In this document: one piece after another, positions 35,680-45,454 of the stretch
Layout: each line of letters opens with the position of its first letter
How positions within the stretch are numbered: the stretch's first letter is position 1
Translations under genes and position numbers: made by a program
Origin: Pandoraea communis
Lineage (GTDB): Bacteria; Pseudomonadota; Gammaproteobacteria; Burkholderiales; Burkholderiaceae
Assembly: GCF_902459745.1 (NCBI RefSeq)
Contig: NZ_CABPSJ010000001.1
Location: 1,116,001 to 1,180,000, forward strand
Length of the DNA: 64,000 bases
Reading direction: 5' to 3'
Notes under the pieces: model-generated
What the model saw: only the letters and a program-made list of their open reading frames with translations
The model's database searches: none
What the model was told of the DNA's origin: nothing

Positions 35680-35814
35680 TTGGGGGGACCCTCCGTCGAC
35701 AACATTTCACGAAGTCTAGGCAGCGTCGCCCGCGTGCGCTTTTCATTCGTTTGACGGATTGTTGTAAACGAGGTGTCGCGTGATCTTGAGCGACGGTGGT
35801 ATCGGCGAGGCAAA

Positions 35815-35851
35815 AAAGGAAACGCCGCGATGTGCGAGACATCGCGGCGTT
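35815..35851 (-). terminator. Rho-independent terminator of the leftward amidohydrolase unit
   Basis: AACGCCGCGATGT pairs with ACATCGCGGCGTT around a five-base loop. On the minus strand it is followed by TTTCCTTTTTT (complement of 35810-35820). Confidence 0.9.
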
Positions 35852-35971
35852 ATTCGTGTTAGGCCGTGTAAAGCAGTGTTAAGCCGAGTTACCCGATCCA
35901 AACCAGCAGAGGCGCTCATATGGCGATGCAGTGCCCATTACGCGATCACGCGGGGCAGTGAGCACCGCAGC

Positions 35972-37201
35972 TTACGGTTGCTTCGCGACCTTGCCGTCCT
36001 TGAAGACCCAGCGAATACCTTCACCCTGACCGGTGAGTACCTCAATCGATTCGAGCGGATTCCCATCGACGACCAGCACATCGGCCAGTGCGCCCGGTGC
36101 GATCACCCCCAGTTCGCCCACGCGATTCAGAATCTCCGCACTGACGACCGTGGCCGAGCGCAGCGTGTCGGCCGTGCCCAGCACGCCGGCACGAATTGTC
36201 AACTCGTCCGACTGGTACTTGTGCATATCGCCGAGCAGGTCGGAGCCGAAGCCCATCTTCACGCCCGCGTCGCGATAGATCGACAGCGATTCGCGACCGG
36301 CGCGCTGCACGCTTTCCACCTTCGCGACCGATTCCGGCGGCAGGCCCAGCGATGCACCGTCCTTGGCCAGGGCGTCGTACGTGACCAGCGTGGGCACCAC
36401 ATAGGCGCCTTTCTCGGCCATGAGCTTCGCCGTCTCGGCATCGCACAAATTGCCGTGCTCGATGGTACGCACTCCGCAACGCACAGCTCGCGCAATCGCA
36501 CGCGGCGTGTAGGCGTGAGCCATCACATAGGTTTGCGCGGCTTCGGCTTCGGCCACGGCGGCGCGGATTTCATCTTCCGAGTACTGCGTATTGGCGATGG
36601 GATCGACCGGCGATGCCACCCCTCCCGAGGCCATCAGCTTGATCTGCGTGGCGCCCTTCTGAATCTCCTCGCGCACGGCGAGGCGGATCGGATCGACGCC
36701 GTCGACCACGCGGGCAATCGCCCCGGCGCGAAACGCGCACGAACACGGCTCGAGCGTATCGCTGCGCGGCCGAAAATCGCCGTGACCGCCCGTCTGCGAG
36801 AGCGCCTTGCCCGACGGGAAAATGCGCGGGCCGGGAATCACGCCTTGCTCAATGGCCTGTTGCAGTGCCCAGTCGGCACCGCCGGCGTCGCGCACGGTCG
36901 TAAAGCCGCGATTGAGCATGCCTTGCATGATCGGCAGCGACTTGAGCACAGTGAGCACGTTCGGCTGGCTGGCGTTCGTGCCGAGGTTGGGATGCGAGGC
37001 GAGCACGTGCACATGGCAGTCGATCATGCCGGGCATGACGGTCTTGCCGGTGACGTCGATCACCGTGGCGCCATCGATATCGAGCGGTGTGGCGCTGACA
37101 GCGGTGATGCGATCGCCCTCGATAACAACGTCGTGACGCTCGAGCAGACGACCGGCGGCCGCATCGAGCACATTGCCGCCGCGAAGCAGGGTAACGGACA
37201 T
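35972..37201 (-). CDS. Metal-dependent amidohydrolase (imidazolonepropionase/prolidase-like)
   Basis: 409 residues. The metal-site words of the amidohydrolase superfamily are present: MIDCHVHVLASHP (HxH), QIKLMASGG (possible bridging lysine), VMAHAYTP, TIEHGN and FGSDL. N- and C-terminal beta-sandwich pieces flank the barrel (GGNVLDAAAGRLLERHDVVIEGDRITAV and GALADVLVVDGNPLESIEVL). Substrate is unknown; members cleave amide or peptide-like bonds, including aryl dipeptides. It is 64 bases downstream of a leftward MHS-type transporter gene, so the pair probably imports and hydrolyses the same compound. Start at 37201 follows AAGGA; an in-frame ATG at 37228 is less likely. Confidence 0.9.
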   Translation of the reverse strand: MSVTLLRGGNVLDAAAGRLLERHDVVIEGDRITAVSATPLDIDGATVIDVTGKTVMPGMIDCHVHVLASHPNLGTNASQPNVLTVLKSLPIMQGMLNRGFTTVRDAGGADWALQQAIEQGVIPGPRIFPSGKALSQTGGHGDFRPRSDTLEPCSCAFRAGAIARVVDGVDPIRLAVREEIQKGATQIKLMASGGVASPVDPIANTQYSEDEIRAAVAEAEAAQTYVMAHAYTPRAIARAVRCGVRTIEHGNLCDAETAKLMAEKGAYVVPTLVTYDALAKDGASLGLPPESVAKVESVQRAGRESLSIYRDAGVKMGFGSDLLGDMHKYQSDELTIRAGVLGTADTLRSATVVSAEILNRVGELGVIAPGALADVLVVDGNPLESIEVLTGQGEGIRWVFKDGKVAKQP

Positions 37202-37265
37202 GGGGGGAGTTCCTTGCAAAAGACACAAGGCGCGCCGGTCAGGGCGCGCCTCGATGAGAGAAAAC

Positions 37266-38546
37266 TCAGGCCTTGGGCAGTGGCTTCACGAAGCGCGTGC
37301 CGATCAGGCTGATGGTGGCCGCGACGATCACGTAGATGGCCGGGGCCATGTTGCTGCCCGTGCGGGCGATCAGCCACGTGATGATGAGCGCAGCGAAGCC
37401 GCCGAAGATCGTCACCGCGAAGTTATAGGCCACCGACAGCCCGGTCGAGAGCACCTTCGCCGGGAACAGCTCGGCGAACGCTGCGAGAATCGGGCCGGTA
37501 TAGCAGGCGATGAGCAGACCGAAGACGATCTGGAACGTGAGCAGCGATTGCAGACCCGGCGCCACGTTCAGGTACGTGAACATCGGCCATGCAAGCAACA
37601 GAATCAGCAGTGCGGAACCCGACAGGAACGGCCGGCGGCCGTAGCGATCTGCCAGACGTCCCACTACGGGTGCGAACACGAGAATCATTGCGCCGCCGAC
37701 CATGCCTGCCGTGAAGCCGTAGGACGCGGGCAGCTTGAGCACGCGCTGGGCATACGTCGGCATGTAGAACAGCAGCACGTAGGTGCAGATCGTCCACAGC
37801 ACGACCATCGAGAAGCTGGCGAGCGTCTCGCGCGGATACTGCGAGAACACGTCGCGCAGCGGCGTATCCGACTTCTCGGCGTGCTGGAACGTCGGCGTTT
37901 CGTCGATCTTGTTACGGATGTAGAAACCCACCGGGCCGATCAGCATGCCGACGATGAACGGCACACGCCAGCCCCAGGATTCGAGCGAGGCCTTATCGAG
38001 TTCCGTCGTGACGAACGTACCCACGGCAGCGCCAAGCAACACGGCGAAGCCGATGCTCGATTGAATCCATGCCGAGTAGTAAGCGCGCTGATTGGCGGGG
38101 GCGTATTCGGTCAGGAAGGCGGTTGCACCACCCATTTCGCCGCCGGCCGAGAAGCCTTGCAGCAAACGCGCCAGCACGATGATGAGGGGGGCGGCCAGAC
38201 CGATCTGATCGTAGGTCGGGGCCAGACCGATCATCGCGGTACCGGCAGCCATGAGCAGAATGGTGAGCGACAGGGCTGCCTTGCGGCCCACGCGGTCGGA
38301 ATAGATGCCGAGCACGATGCCGCCGACCGGGCGCATGAAGAAGCCCACGCCAAAGGTCGCGACAGCGAGCAGGAACGACGACAGATCGTCGCCGGTGGGG
38401 AAAAACTGTTTCGCGATAATGGCTGCGAAGAAGCTGTAGACGGTGAAGTCGAACCATTCAAGACCGTTGCCGATCACCGTCGCCACGATCGCGTGACGGC
38501 GCTGACGAGCCATATTGTCTTGAGGCACTGCGTAGGTCGCCTGCAT
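37266..38546 (-). CDS. MFS transporter, metabolite/proton symporter (MHS) family
   Basis: 426 residues with twelve hydrophobic segments. The N-terminus ARQRRHAIVATVIGNGLEWFDFTVYSFFAAIIAKQFFP is the MHS opening, then FFMRPVGGIVLGIYSDRVGRKAALSLTI with the RxGRK loop between helices 2 and 3, and GRLADRYGRRPFL mid-chain. Relatives take up citrate, alpha-ketoglutarate, shikimate or other organic acids with protons. It is upstream of the amidohydrolase gene in the same direction, suggesting joint import and hydrolysis. A LysR regulator gene lies 238 bases further upstream on the same strand. Confidence 0.92.
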   Translation of the reverse strand: MQATYAVPQDNMARQRRHAIVATVIGNGLEWFDFTVYSFFAAIIAKQFFPTGDDLSSFLLAVATFGVGFFMRPVGGIVLGIYSDRVGRKAALSLTILLMAAGTAMIGLAPTYDQIGLAAPLIIVLARLLQGFSAGGEMGGATAFLTEYAPANQRAYYSAWIQSSIGFAVLLGAAVGTFVTTELDKASLESWGWRVPFIVGMLIGPVGFYIRNKIDETPTFQHAEKSDTPLRDVFSQYPRETLASFSMVVLWTICTYVLLFYMPTYAQRVLKLPASYGFTAGMVGGAMILVFAPVVGRLADRYGRRPFLSGSALLILLLAWPMFTYLNVAPGLQSLLTFQIVFGLLIACYTGPILAAFAELFPAKVLSTGLSVAYNFAVTIFGGFAALIITWLIARTGSNMAPAIYVIVAATISLIGTRFVKPLPKA

Positions 38547-38784
38547 CTGGGTCTCCCGGAGGATAGGTGGCGTCCGTTGCGTGCTTTGCTTTCACGTCAT
38601 GCCGGTAATACGCCTGCTTTTGTCGAATCACGTCTGCCGAAGCCGGGCACAAGCGGCCCGATGGCCTCGGTGTACGTGCGCGGATAGAGCACAAAGTAGT
38701 GCATACAAAATGACAGGCCAAACGATAATTCCGCATGTTGCCATGCGTGTGGCGCATGGCAACTTTCAAAAAAACACGTAACCC

Positions 38785-39687
38785 CTATGATGGGAAACGA
38801 GTTTCGGAATAAATCCAGTTGCGGAAAATTCGCGCTGCGGCATGCTCATGGCGCTCGGCAGGCCATATGAGGTAGTAGCCGCCGCCCAGACTCGCGGTCG
38901 CTTCGCACGCGCGAACGAGCAAGCCGGCGTCGAGACATGAGTCGATCATGTGACGCCATCCCATCACCATGCCGCCGCCTTCGATGGCCATCTGCACGAG
39001 CAGCGGATAGTGATTGGCGCTCACCATGCGGGGGAATTTCCGGGCACCGACACCTTGCAGCTCGAACCAGTCGGGCCATGACATCCACTTGCGCTGGCCG
39101 TCTTCGACGAGAAGCAGCGTCTCGTTGACGAGATCGGCGGGCGTGAGCTTGCGGCCGTCGAGGTAGGCGGGGGAACAGACGGGGAAGACTTCCTCGTCGA
39201 ACAGACGCCGTCCGGCGAAGGCCGGCGGCAGGTCGTTACGCACGTAATACACGCCGAGATCGAACTCCGACGCGGAAAGCGACGTGATGCCGTCTTTCAC
39301 GATCACGCGAATTTTGATGTCGGGATGGGCGGCGCGAAAGCGCATGAGTTGCGGTGTCATCCACAACACGGCCACACCGGACGAACAGGCCACGGTGAGA
39401 TCGAGATCGCCGCGCCGCTTCATCAGATCGGCGGTGGCTTCGGCGCACTCGCCAAGCAGACGCTGAATCTGCTCGGCGTAGCGTTGTCCGGCCACCGTCA
39501 GCCGCAGCGTGCGATGTTCGCGTGTGAAGAGCGCGCGCCCGAGGAATTCCTCGAGCTGCGCGATCTGCCGGCTCACGGCGCTTTGCGTGAGGTTGAGTTC
39601 CGCTGCGGCCCGGGTGAAGCTTGCGTGCCGCACGGCAGCGTCGAAAGCAATCAGGCAATGCAGCGGAGGCAACGGCGAAATGGGCAT
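38785..39687 (-). CDS. LysR-family regulator (GcvA-like)
   Basis: 300 residues. The N-terminal winged helix is PPLHCLIAFDAAVRHASFTRAAAELNLTQSAVSRQIAQLEEFLGRALFTREHRTLRLT, close in style to GcvA/AmpR. The C-terminal effector domain (residues about 95-295) includes DLDLTVACSSGVAVLWMTPQLMRFRAAHPDIKIRV. The likely target is the transporter-amidohydrolase pair directly downstream on the same strand. Only 38 bases separate it from the upstream fumC stop, so read-through from fumC is possible. Its own promoter was not seen. Confidence 0.9.
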   Translation of the reverse strand: MPISPLPPLHCLIAFDAAVRHASFTRAAAELNLTQSAVSRQIAQLEEFLGRALFTREHRTLRLTVAGQRYAEQIQRLLGECAEATADLMKRRGDLDLTVACSSGVAVLWMTPQLMRFRAAHPDIKIRVIVKDGITSLSASEFDLGVYYVRNDLPPAFAGRRLFDEEVFPVCSPAYLDGRKLTPADLVNETLLLVEDGQRKWMSWPDWFELQGVGARKFPRMVSANHYPLLVQMAIEGGGMVMGWRHMIDSCLDAGLLVRACEATASLGGGYYLIWPAERHEHAAARIFRNWIYSETRFPS

Positions 39688-39725
39688 GCGTCGGTGACGA
39701 GGGGCGGTGTGGCGCTAACGAGGAA

Positions 39726-41114
39726 TCAGCGCTTGCCGACCATCTGCTCGGGGCGAACCCACGCGTCGAACTGCTCGTCCGTCACATGGCCGAGGGCGAG
39801 GGCGGCCGCCTTAAGCGTGGTGCCTTCCTTGTGCGCCTTCTTGGCGATCTGCGCGGCTTTGTCGTAACCGATGTGCGGGTTGAGCGCGGTCACGAGCATG
39901 AGCGACTCCTCGAGCAGCGAGGCGATGCGGGCGCGATTCGGTTCGATACCGATGGCGCAGTTGTCGTTGAAGCTCACGGCGCCGTCGGCGAGCACGCGTA
40001 CGCTTTGCAGGAAGTTGTGGATGAGCATCGGCTTGAACACGTTCAGCTCGAAGTTGCCCATCGAGCCGCCGATGTTGATCGCCACGTCGTTACCGAGCAC
40101 CTGAGCGCACAGCATCGTCATCGCTTCGCATTGGGTCGGGTTGACTTTGCCCGGCATGATCGAGCTGCCCGGTTCGTTTTCCGGGATCATCAGTTCGCCA
40201 ATGCCGCAACGCGGGCCGCTGGCCAGCCAGCGCACGTCGTTGGCAATCTTCATCAGGCTGGCGGCGAGCGTCTTGAGCGCGCCGTGCGCGTTGACGATGG
40301 CGTCGTTGGCGGCGAGCGCTTCGAACTTGTTCGGCGCGGTGACGAACGGCAGCCCGGTGTCGCGTGCGAGCGCGTCGGCCACTTTCTTCGCGAATTCCGG
40401 ATGCGCGTTCAGGCCCGTGCCGACGGCCGTGCCGCCGAGTGCGAGTTCCGCCACGTGGGGCAGGGCGTCGTCGACGTGCTTCAGGCCGTGGTTGATCTGC
40501 GCGACCCAGCCCGAAATTTCCTGACCGAGCGTGAGCGGCGTGGCGTCCTGGAGGTGGGTGCGGCCGATCTTGACGATGTCGTCATAGGCGTGGGCCTTGG
40601 CGGCGAGCGTGTCGCGCAGTTGGCCGACGTTGGGCTTGAGATGGTTGACGAGGGCGTCGAGGGCGGCCACGCTCATGGCCGTCGGGAACACGTCGTTCGA
40701 CGACTGGCCCTTGTTCACGTCATCGTTGGGGTGCACGCTGCGCGCTTCGCCGCGCACGCCGCCAAGCAGTTCGCTGGCGCGATTGGCGAGCACTTCGTTC
40801 ATGTTCATGTTCGACTGCGTGCCCGAGCCGGTCTGCCACACGGCCAGCGGGAATTCGTCGTCATGCTGGCCATCGATCACTTCGTCGGCGGCCTTGATGA
40901 TGGCGTCGGCCTTCTTCGCGTCGAGCATGCCGAGGTCCTTGTTGACCTGGGCGGCGGCGCGTTTCACGCGAGCGAGCGCGCGCACGAGTTCGCGCGGCAT
41001 CTTTTCGGTGGAAATCTTGAAGTTCTGCAGCGAGCGCTGCGTTTGGGCACCCCACAGACGATCGGCGGGCACCGCAATTTCGCCGAAAGTATCGCGTTCC
41101 ATTCTCACAGACAT
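39726..41114 (-). CDS. fumC: Fumarate hydratase class II
   Basis: 462 residues, typical of FumC. Landmarks are [29 protein letters not shown], the active-site region [18 protein letters not shown], and the superfamily signature [16 protein letters not shown], whose serine is in the catalytic loop. It interconverts fumarate and malate in the citric acid cycle and, unlike FumA, needs no iron-sulfur cluster. The ATG at 41114 with GAGGAG upstream is chosen over the open frame that extends to 41261. Neighbouring LysR gene (41.3 kb) is on the same strand upstream. Confidence 0.96.
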   Translation of the reverse strand: MSVRMERDTFGEIAVPADRLWGAQTQRSLQNFKISTEKMPRELVRALARVKRAAAQVNKDLGMLDAKKADAIIKAADEVIDGQHDDEFPLAVWQTGSGTQSNMNMNEVLANRASELLGGVRGEARSVHPNDDVNKGQSSNDVFPTAMSVAALDALVNHLKPNVGQLRDTLAAKAHAYDDIVKIGRTHLQDATPLTLGQEISGWVAQINHGLKHVDDALPHVAELALGGTAVGTGLNAHPEFAKKVADALARDTGLPFVTAPNKFEALAANDAIVNAHGALKTLAASLMKIANDVRWLASGPRCGIGELMIPENEPGSSIMPGKVNPTQCEAMTMLCAQVLGNDVAINIGGSMGNFELNVFKPMLIHNFLQSVRVLADGAVSFNDNCAIGIEPNRARIASLLEESLMLVTALNPHIGYDKAAQIAKKAHKEGTTLKAAALALGHVTDEQFDAWVRPEQMVGKR

Positions 41115-41328
41115 GATCGACTCCTCGAAGAGAGAATTGAATTCTAGAGCTTTAGTAAGGTTCCGGCATGGCAGCACAGGGGTGACATGCCATGACGTGG
41201 GAATGCATTGCGGGGAGCGCGGCCATTTCGAATGTCGTGAACGGGAGGCCTGAGCAGGCATGGATTATGCGCCGGAATTGTGACGCCAGGCAGGGGGTGC
41301 CGGCGTACGCAGACCGTTGCCGGATCGC

Positions 41329-42204
41329 TCAGGCCCATACGGCAGCCACCAACTGTAAGGCGGCGGCGATGGCGGGTTCGTCGCGCCGCGTGGCCAGCGT
41401 GACGAACGTGAGTTCGGTCGGCACGCTCACGCCGTCGGCGATCACCAGGCCGTGGGCGCGGGCCTCGCGTAGCGCAATCGAGTCGCGCACGAGCGAAAGC
41501 CCGATGCCCGACTTCACCAGATCGAGCATCGACGGCTCCTGATCCACTTCCGCAACCCGGGTGGGCGACACCCCGAGCGCGCCGAACAGTTCCGACAGCA
41601 GACGGTGGTGGGCCGACTCTGGCGGTGTCCAGATCCAGGGCAGTGCGGCGAGTTCGCGCCATCCACGCCGGGCCACCCGCTCGCGCCAGCCGGCGGGTGC
41701 GAGCACTTGATACGAGAACGGCGTGAGGGTGATGGCGTGATAGCGCACCGGGTCGGGGCGGCCGAGATAGAAGCCGACGTCGAGTTCGCCGCGCCCCACC
41801 TGCTGCAGCACCGAGCCGGACATGCCATGGCGCAGCGCCGTCTCGATGTGCGGATACGACTCGACCAGACGCTTGAGAAACCCGCCCAGCCGGGTGAATT
41901 CGGGATCGAGGATCGTGCCGATACGCAAGCGTCCGCGCACCGTTTCCCGTAGCGCACCGGCGGCCTGTTGAAGATCGGTCAGCGCGGCGAGCATGCGCTC
42001 GGCCAGCGGCAACAGCGTTTGTCCGTCGCGGGTGAGGGCCAGTCCCTGTGCCGTGCGCGCGAAGAGTGTCAGACGCAGCGCTTCCTGAAGCGCCTTGACC
42101 TGAAGGCTGACCGCCGGTTGCGTCAGATGCAGCCGCCGGGCGGCGCGGGTAAGGTTGCCTTCGTGAGCGATGGCGACGAAAGCGCGAAGATGGGCGAGTT
42201 CCAT
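41329..42204 (-). CDS. LysR-family regulator
   Basis: 291 residues. The DNA-binding part MELAHLRAFVAIAHEGNLTRAARRLHLTQPAVSLQVKALQEALRLTLFARTAQGLALT is classical, and the effector domain follows (GRLRIGTILDPEFTRLGGFLKRLVESYPHIE). It is divergent from the GMC oxidoreductase gene (321 bases between starts), so that oxidoreductase is the most plausible target. The start at 42204 is preferred to an in-frame ATG at 42228 because it gives the family-typical N-terminus. Confidence 0.88.
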   Translation of the reverse strand: MELAHLRAFVAIAHEGNLTRAARRLHLTQPAVSLQVKALQEALRLTLFARTAQGLALTRDGQTLLPLAERMLAALTDLQQAAGALRETVRGRLRIGTILDPEFTRLGGFLKRLVESYPHIETALRHGMSGSVLQQVGRGELDVGFYLGRPDPVRYHAITLTPFSYQVLAPAGWRERVARRGWRELAALPWIWTPPESAHHRLLSELFGALGVSPTRVAEVDQEPSMLDLVKSGIGLSLVRDSIALREARAHGLVIADGVSVPTELTFVTLATRRDEPAIAAALQLVAAVWA

Positions 42205-42525
42205 GGGGCAGCCGTTAGCAATCCGCAATCGTTACCCGGTGGAGGGTAACGGGCAATATAAGCCGATCTTATATTGCTTTTGATAATTTCTCATTGGCTT
42301 GCGCCGGTGTGCCGCAGTACGCTTGGTGCTTGCCGGTGCGCGTGTCGTCGAGCGTGTCGCGGGCAGGAGGAATTCGGGGTATGAAACATGAGCGATGCTG
42401 ATATTCGGGCACCGCTGACAAAATGAACCTGAAGCGGTGGGCGACAGTCCACCCCAGTCGGGTGCTGCACCCGCGCCGGCACCGCACTATGGCGAGTGCC
42501 GCGCCATTGACGGAGACATGCGGGA
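42205..42525. promoter_or_regulatory. Divergent control region between LysR gene and GMC oxidoreductase
   Basis: 321 bases between divergent starts. A duplicated word, TATAAGCCGATCTTATATTG (42257-42276), forms an AT-rich inverted repeat (TATAAG/CTTATA) and a T-N11-A-type LysR motif is plausible. Inference only. Confidence 0.4.
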
Positions 42526-44160
42526 ATGAGCAAGCAGGCAGCGAAGCACGAGCGCTTCGATTACATCATCGTGGGGGCCGGCTCGGCCGGGTGTGTGCTG
42601 GCCAATCGCCTCACGCAGGACCCCGACGTCAACGTGCTGTTGCTCGAAGCGGGCGGCAAGGACGACTATCACTGGATTCATATCCCCGTCGGCTATCTCT
42701 ATTGCATCGGCAATCCGCGCACGGACTGGTTGTATCGCACGCAGGCGGAAGCGGGCCTCGGCGGCCGCTCGCTCGCGTATCCGCGCGGGCGGGTGCTGGG
42801 CGGTAGCTCGTCGATCAACGGCATGATCTATATGCGCGGTCAGCGCGAGGACTACGACGCGTGGGCCGACGCGACCGGCGACGACGGCTGGCGTTGGGAC
42901 AACGTGTTGCCGCTGTTCAAGCGCAGCGAGGATCACTACAAGGGCGGCACCGAGTTTCACGGTGGCGGGGGCGAGTGGCGTGTCGAGAAGCAGCGTCTGT
43001 CGTGGCGCGTGCTCGATTCGTTTGCCGATGCCGCCGAGCAGATCGGCATTCCCAGGACGGACGATTTCAATCGCGGCGACAACTTCGGCATCGGCTATTT
43101 TGAAGTGAATCAACGGCGCGGTGTGCGTTGGAGTGCGGCGAAGGGTTTTCTGCGTCCGGCGATGCAGCGGCCGAATCTGACCGTCATCACGGGGGCGAGT
43201 GTGAGCCGCCTGACGTTCGACGGCACGCGTTGCACCGGCGTAGCGTATCGCGGCGGCAATGAAGACTTCACGGCGCTCGCGAGCGCCGAGGTGATTCTCG
43301 CGGCGGGGGCAGTGAATTCGCCGCATCTGCTCGAAGTCTCGGGCGTCGGAAGCGCAGAGCGGCTGCGCGGCTTCGGTATCGATGTCGTCGCCGATCTGCC
43401 GGGCGTGGGCGAGAACCTTCAGGACCATCTGCAATTGCGCTCGGTGTACAAACTGCGCGGTGTCACGACGCTGAATCTCACGGCCAACAGTCTGTTCGGC
43501 AAGCTCAAGATCGGCATGCAATATGCGTTTGCGCAGCGTGGGCCGATGAGCATGGCGCCGTCGCAATTGGGTGCGTTCGCCCGCAGTCGGGAGGACGTGG
43601 CGCGGCCCGATCTCGAGTACCACGTACAGCCGTTGTCGCTCGAGCGCTTCGGCGAGCCGTTGCACAAGTTCAACGCGTTCACGGCGTCGGTGTGCAACCT
43701 GCGGCCGACGTCGCGCGGCAACGTGCATCTGACGTCGCCGGACGCGCGCGTTGCGCCCAACATCGCGCCGCACTATCTGTCGACGGAAGCGGACTTGCGT
43801 GTTGCGGCGGATGCTATCCGGTTGACGCGTCGCATCGTGGGGGCACCGGCATTTGCGCGTTACGAGCCGCGCGAATATCTGCCGGGGCCGTCGTTCCAGA
43901 GCGACGAGGAACTGATGCGCGCGGCGGGCGAGATCGGCACGACGATCTTCCATCCCGTCGGCACCTGCCGCATGGGACGCGCCGACGACCCCGACGCCGT
44001 CGTCGATGCGCAGTTGCGCGTGCGCGGCGTGCAGAACCTGCGCGTGGTCGACGCCTCTGTCATGCCGGCGATTACGTCGGGCAATACGAACTCGCCGACG
44101 ATCATGATTGCCGAACGCGCGAGCGACATGATTCGTGCGGGGCGCAAAGCCAGGCAGTGA
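42526..44160 (+). CDS. GMC-family FAD oxidoreductase (choline dehydrogenase-like)
   Basis: 544 residues. The FAD-binding Rossmann start YIIVGAGSAGCVLANRLTQDPDVNVLLLEAG, the GMC signature 1 (PRGRVLGGSSSINGMIYMRG), signature 2 around AAGAVNSPHLLEVSGVG, and the active-site histidine region FHPVGTCRMG with the final VVDASVMPAITSGNTNSPTIMIAERASDMI are all present. It oxidises an alcohol with FAD. Choline is one possibility, but no betaine aldehyde dehydrogenase or BetI is nearby, so an aliphatic or aryl alcohol is equally likely. A LysR regulator is divergent. A large stem-loop follows the stop. Confidence 0.92.
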   Translation: MSKQAAKHERFDYIIVGAGSAGCVLANRLTQDPDVNVLLLEAGGKDDYHWIHIPVGYLYCIGNPRTDWLYRTQAEAGLGGRSLAYPRGRVLGGSSSINGMIYMRGQREDYDAWADATGDDGWRWDNVLPLFKRSEDHYKGGTEFHGGGGEWRVEKQRLSWRVLDSFADAAEQIGIPRTDDFNRGDNFGIGYFEVNQRRGVRWSAAKGFLRPAMQRPNLTVITGASVSRLTFDGTRCTGVAYRGGNEDFTALASAEVILAAGAVNSPHLLEVSGVGSAERLRGFGIDVVADLPGVGENLQDHLQLRSVYKLRGVTTLNLTANSLFGKLKIGMQYAFAQRGPMSMAPSQLGAFARSREDVARPDLEYHVQPLSLERFGEPLHKFNAFTASVCNLRPTSRGNVHLTSPDARVAPNIAPHYLSTEADLRVAADAIRLTRRIVGAPAFARYEPREYLPGPSFQSDEELMRAAGEIGTTIFHPVGTCRMGRADDPDAVVDAQLRVRGVQNLRVVDASVMPAITSGNTNSPTIMIAERASDMIRAGRKARQ

Positions 44161-44674
44161 GCGAACGCGATATCGACGCGCCTGCGTTTCACCGTTCTGG
44201 GTGAAGCGCAGGCGCCGGTTCCGGCCTCGGCCATGACCGTGCGCCTTCCGGAAATCCGGACAGCGGCGCTAAAACTTACGTAGTAATACCTAATGTCGGT
44301 TGCGCGAACGACACGAGTCCATCGCCAAAAGCTATCGGACGCACGTTTGCGTGTGCCGCAAAAGCCTTTTGCCATAAGGGCTTGTGGCACCTCCGGGTAG
44401 TGCGATCGAACGTACTGCAACACGAGTGAGCATGCGTGTTTCGGTGGGTGCGAAGCTAAGTGCAAATCCCAATGATCGCGTTGCAGCAAACCACACACAA
44501 TAACGTTTCCCTATGTGCGATCGAACCAAGAATTCGACACCACATGCGGGACGTGGGGCATATCGCCGACGACGCCGGACCATAGCGTCATCTGCCTGCC
44601 TTGCGGTTGTCACAGACGATGGTGCCGTGGCGCTTGACGGCCTCGCACCGCCAACCAGGAATGTGGCAGGAGAC
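44161..44674. other. 514-bp gene-free stretch before the first ABC transporter
   Basis: It contains the stem-loop at 44178-44215, a second GC hairpin near 44238-44266 and an AT-richer segment around 44270-44330 that may hold the promoter of the livG operon. An open frame from 44513 in the livG frame has no family resemblance. Confidence 0.5.
44178..44215 (+). terminator. 16-base-pair stem-loop after the GMC oxidoreductase
   Basis: GCGCCTGCGTTTCACC pairs with GGTGAAGCGCAGGCGC (one G-U pair) around GTTCTG. There is no U tract, so it may be a Rho-independent terminator of a weak kind or an mRNA 3'-end stabiliser. Confidence 0.5.
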
Positions 44675-45454
44675 ATGGCGAACAACGATTACATTCTCGA
44701 AACCCGCGGACTCACGAAAGAGTTTCGTGGCTTCACCGCCGTGAACGGGGTCGACCTGCGCGTCGCGCGCGGCACCATTCATGCGCTCATTGGACCGAAC
44801 GGCGCCGGCAAGACCACTTGCTTCAACCTGCTCACCAAATTCCTGGTGCCCAGCGCGGGAGCGATTACCTTCAACGGTGAAGACATCACCCGCGAAGCAC
44901 CGGCGCAAATTGCGCGGCGCGGCATCATCCGCTCGTTCCAGATCTCTGCCGTTTTCCCGCACCTCACCGTGCTCGAGAACGTGCGCATCGGTCTGCAACG
45001 CAACCTTGGCACCGCGTTCCACTTCTGGCGCAGTAACCGCACGTTGCGCAAGCTCGACACCCGTGCGATGGAACTGCTCGCCGAGGTCGGTCTCACCGAA
45101 TTCGCCAATACGCTCACCGTGGAACTGCCATACGGCCGCAAGCGCGCGCTCGAAATCGCAACCACACTTGCTATGGAACCCGAACTAATGTTGCTCGACG
45201 AGCCCACGCAAGGCATGGGCCACGAAGACGTCGATCGTGTCACCGCACTCATCAAGAAAGTGTCGGCAGGCCGCACGATTCTGATGGTCGAGCACAACAT
45301 GAATGTGATCGCGGGTATCTCCGACACCATCACCGTGCTTCAGCGCGGCGAGGTGCTCGCCGAAGGCCCGTATCACGAAGTCTCGAAGAATCCGCAGGTG
45401 ATGGAAGCCTATATGGGCACCGCGGACGGCGAAATGCAGGGAGCCCACGGGTGA
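44675..45454 (+). CDS. Branched-chain amino acid-type ABC transporter ATPase (LivG)
   Basis: 259 residues. Walker A GPNGAGKTT, signature-like region LPYGRKRALEIATTLAMEPELMLLDEPTQGM and the H-loop VEHNMNVI are intact, and the long LivG insert (IRSFQISAVFPHLTVLENVRIGLQ) is present. It energises uptake of a HAAT-family substrate. The signature is YGRKRALEIA rather than LSGGQ, as usual for LivG. The ATG at 44675 follows AGGAG. First gene of an operon with livF, a binding protein, livH and livM. Confidence 0.92.
   Translation: MANNDYILETRGLTKEFRGFTAVNGVDLRVARGTIHALIGPNGAGKTTCFNLLTKFLVPSAGAITFNGEDITREAPAQIARRGIIRSFQISAVFPHLTVLENVRIGLQRNLGTAFHFWRSNRTLRKLDTRAMELLAEVGLTEFANTLTVELPYGRKRALEIATTLAMEPELMLLDEPTQGMGHEDVDRVTALIKKVSAGRTILMVEHNMNVIAGISDTITVLQRGEVLAEGPYHEVSKNPQVMEAYMGTADGEMQGAHG

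Noticed and set aside
35680-35780. Type III secretion hrp-box (TTCG-N16-TTCG) upstream of the unknown pair
   Set aside because: One TTCG was found but no partner at the right distance, so the secretion link is not supported by the promoter.
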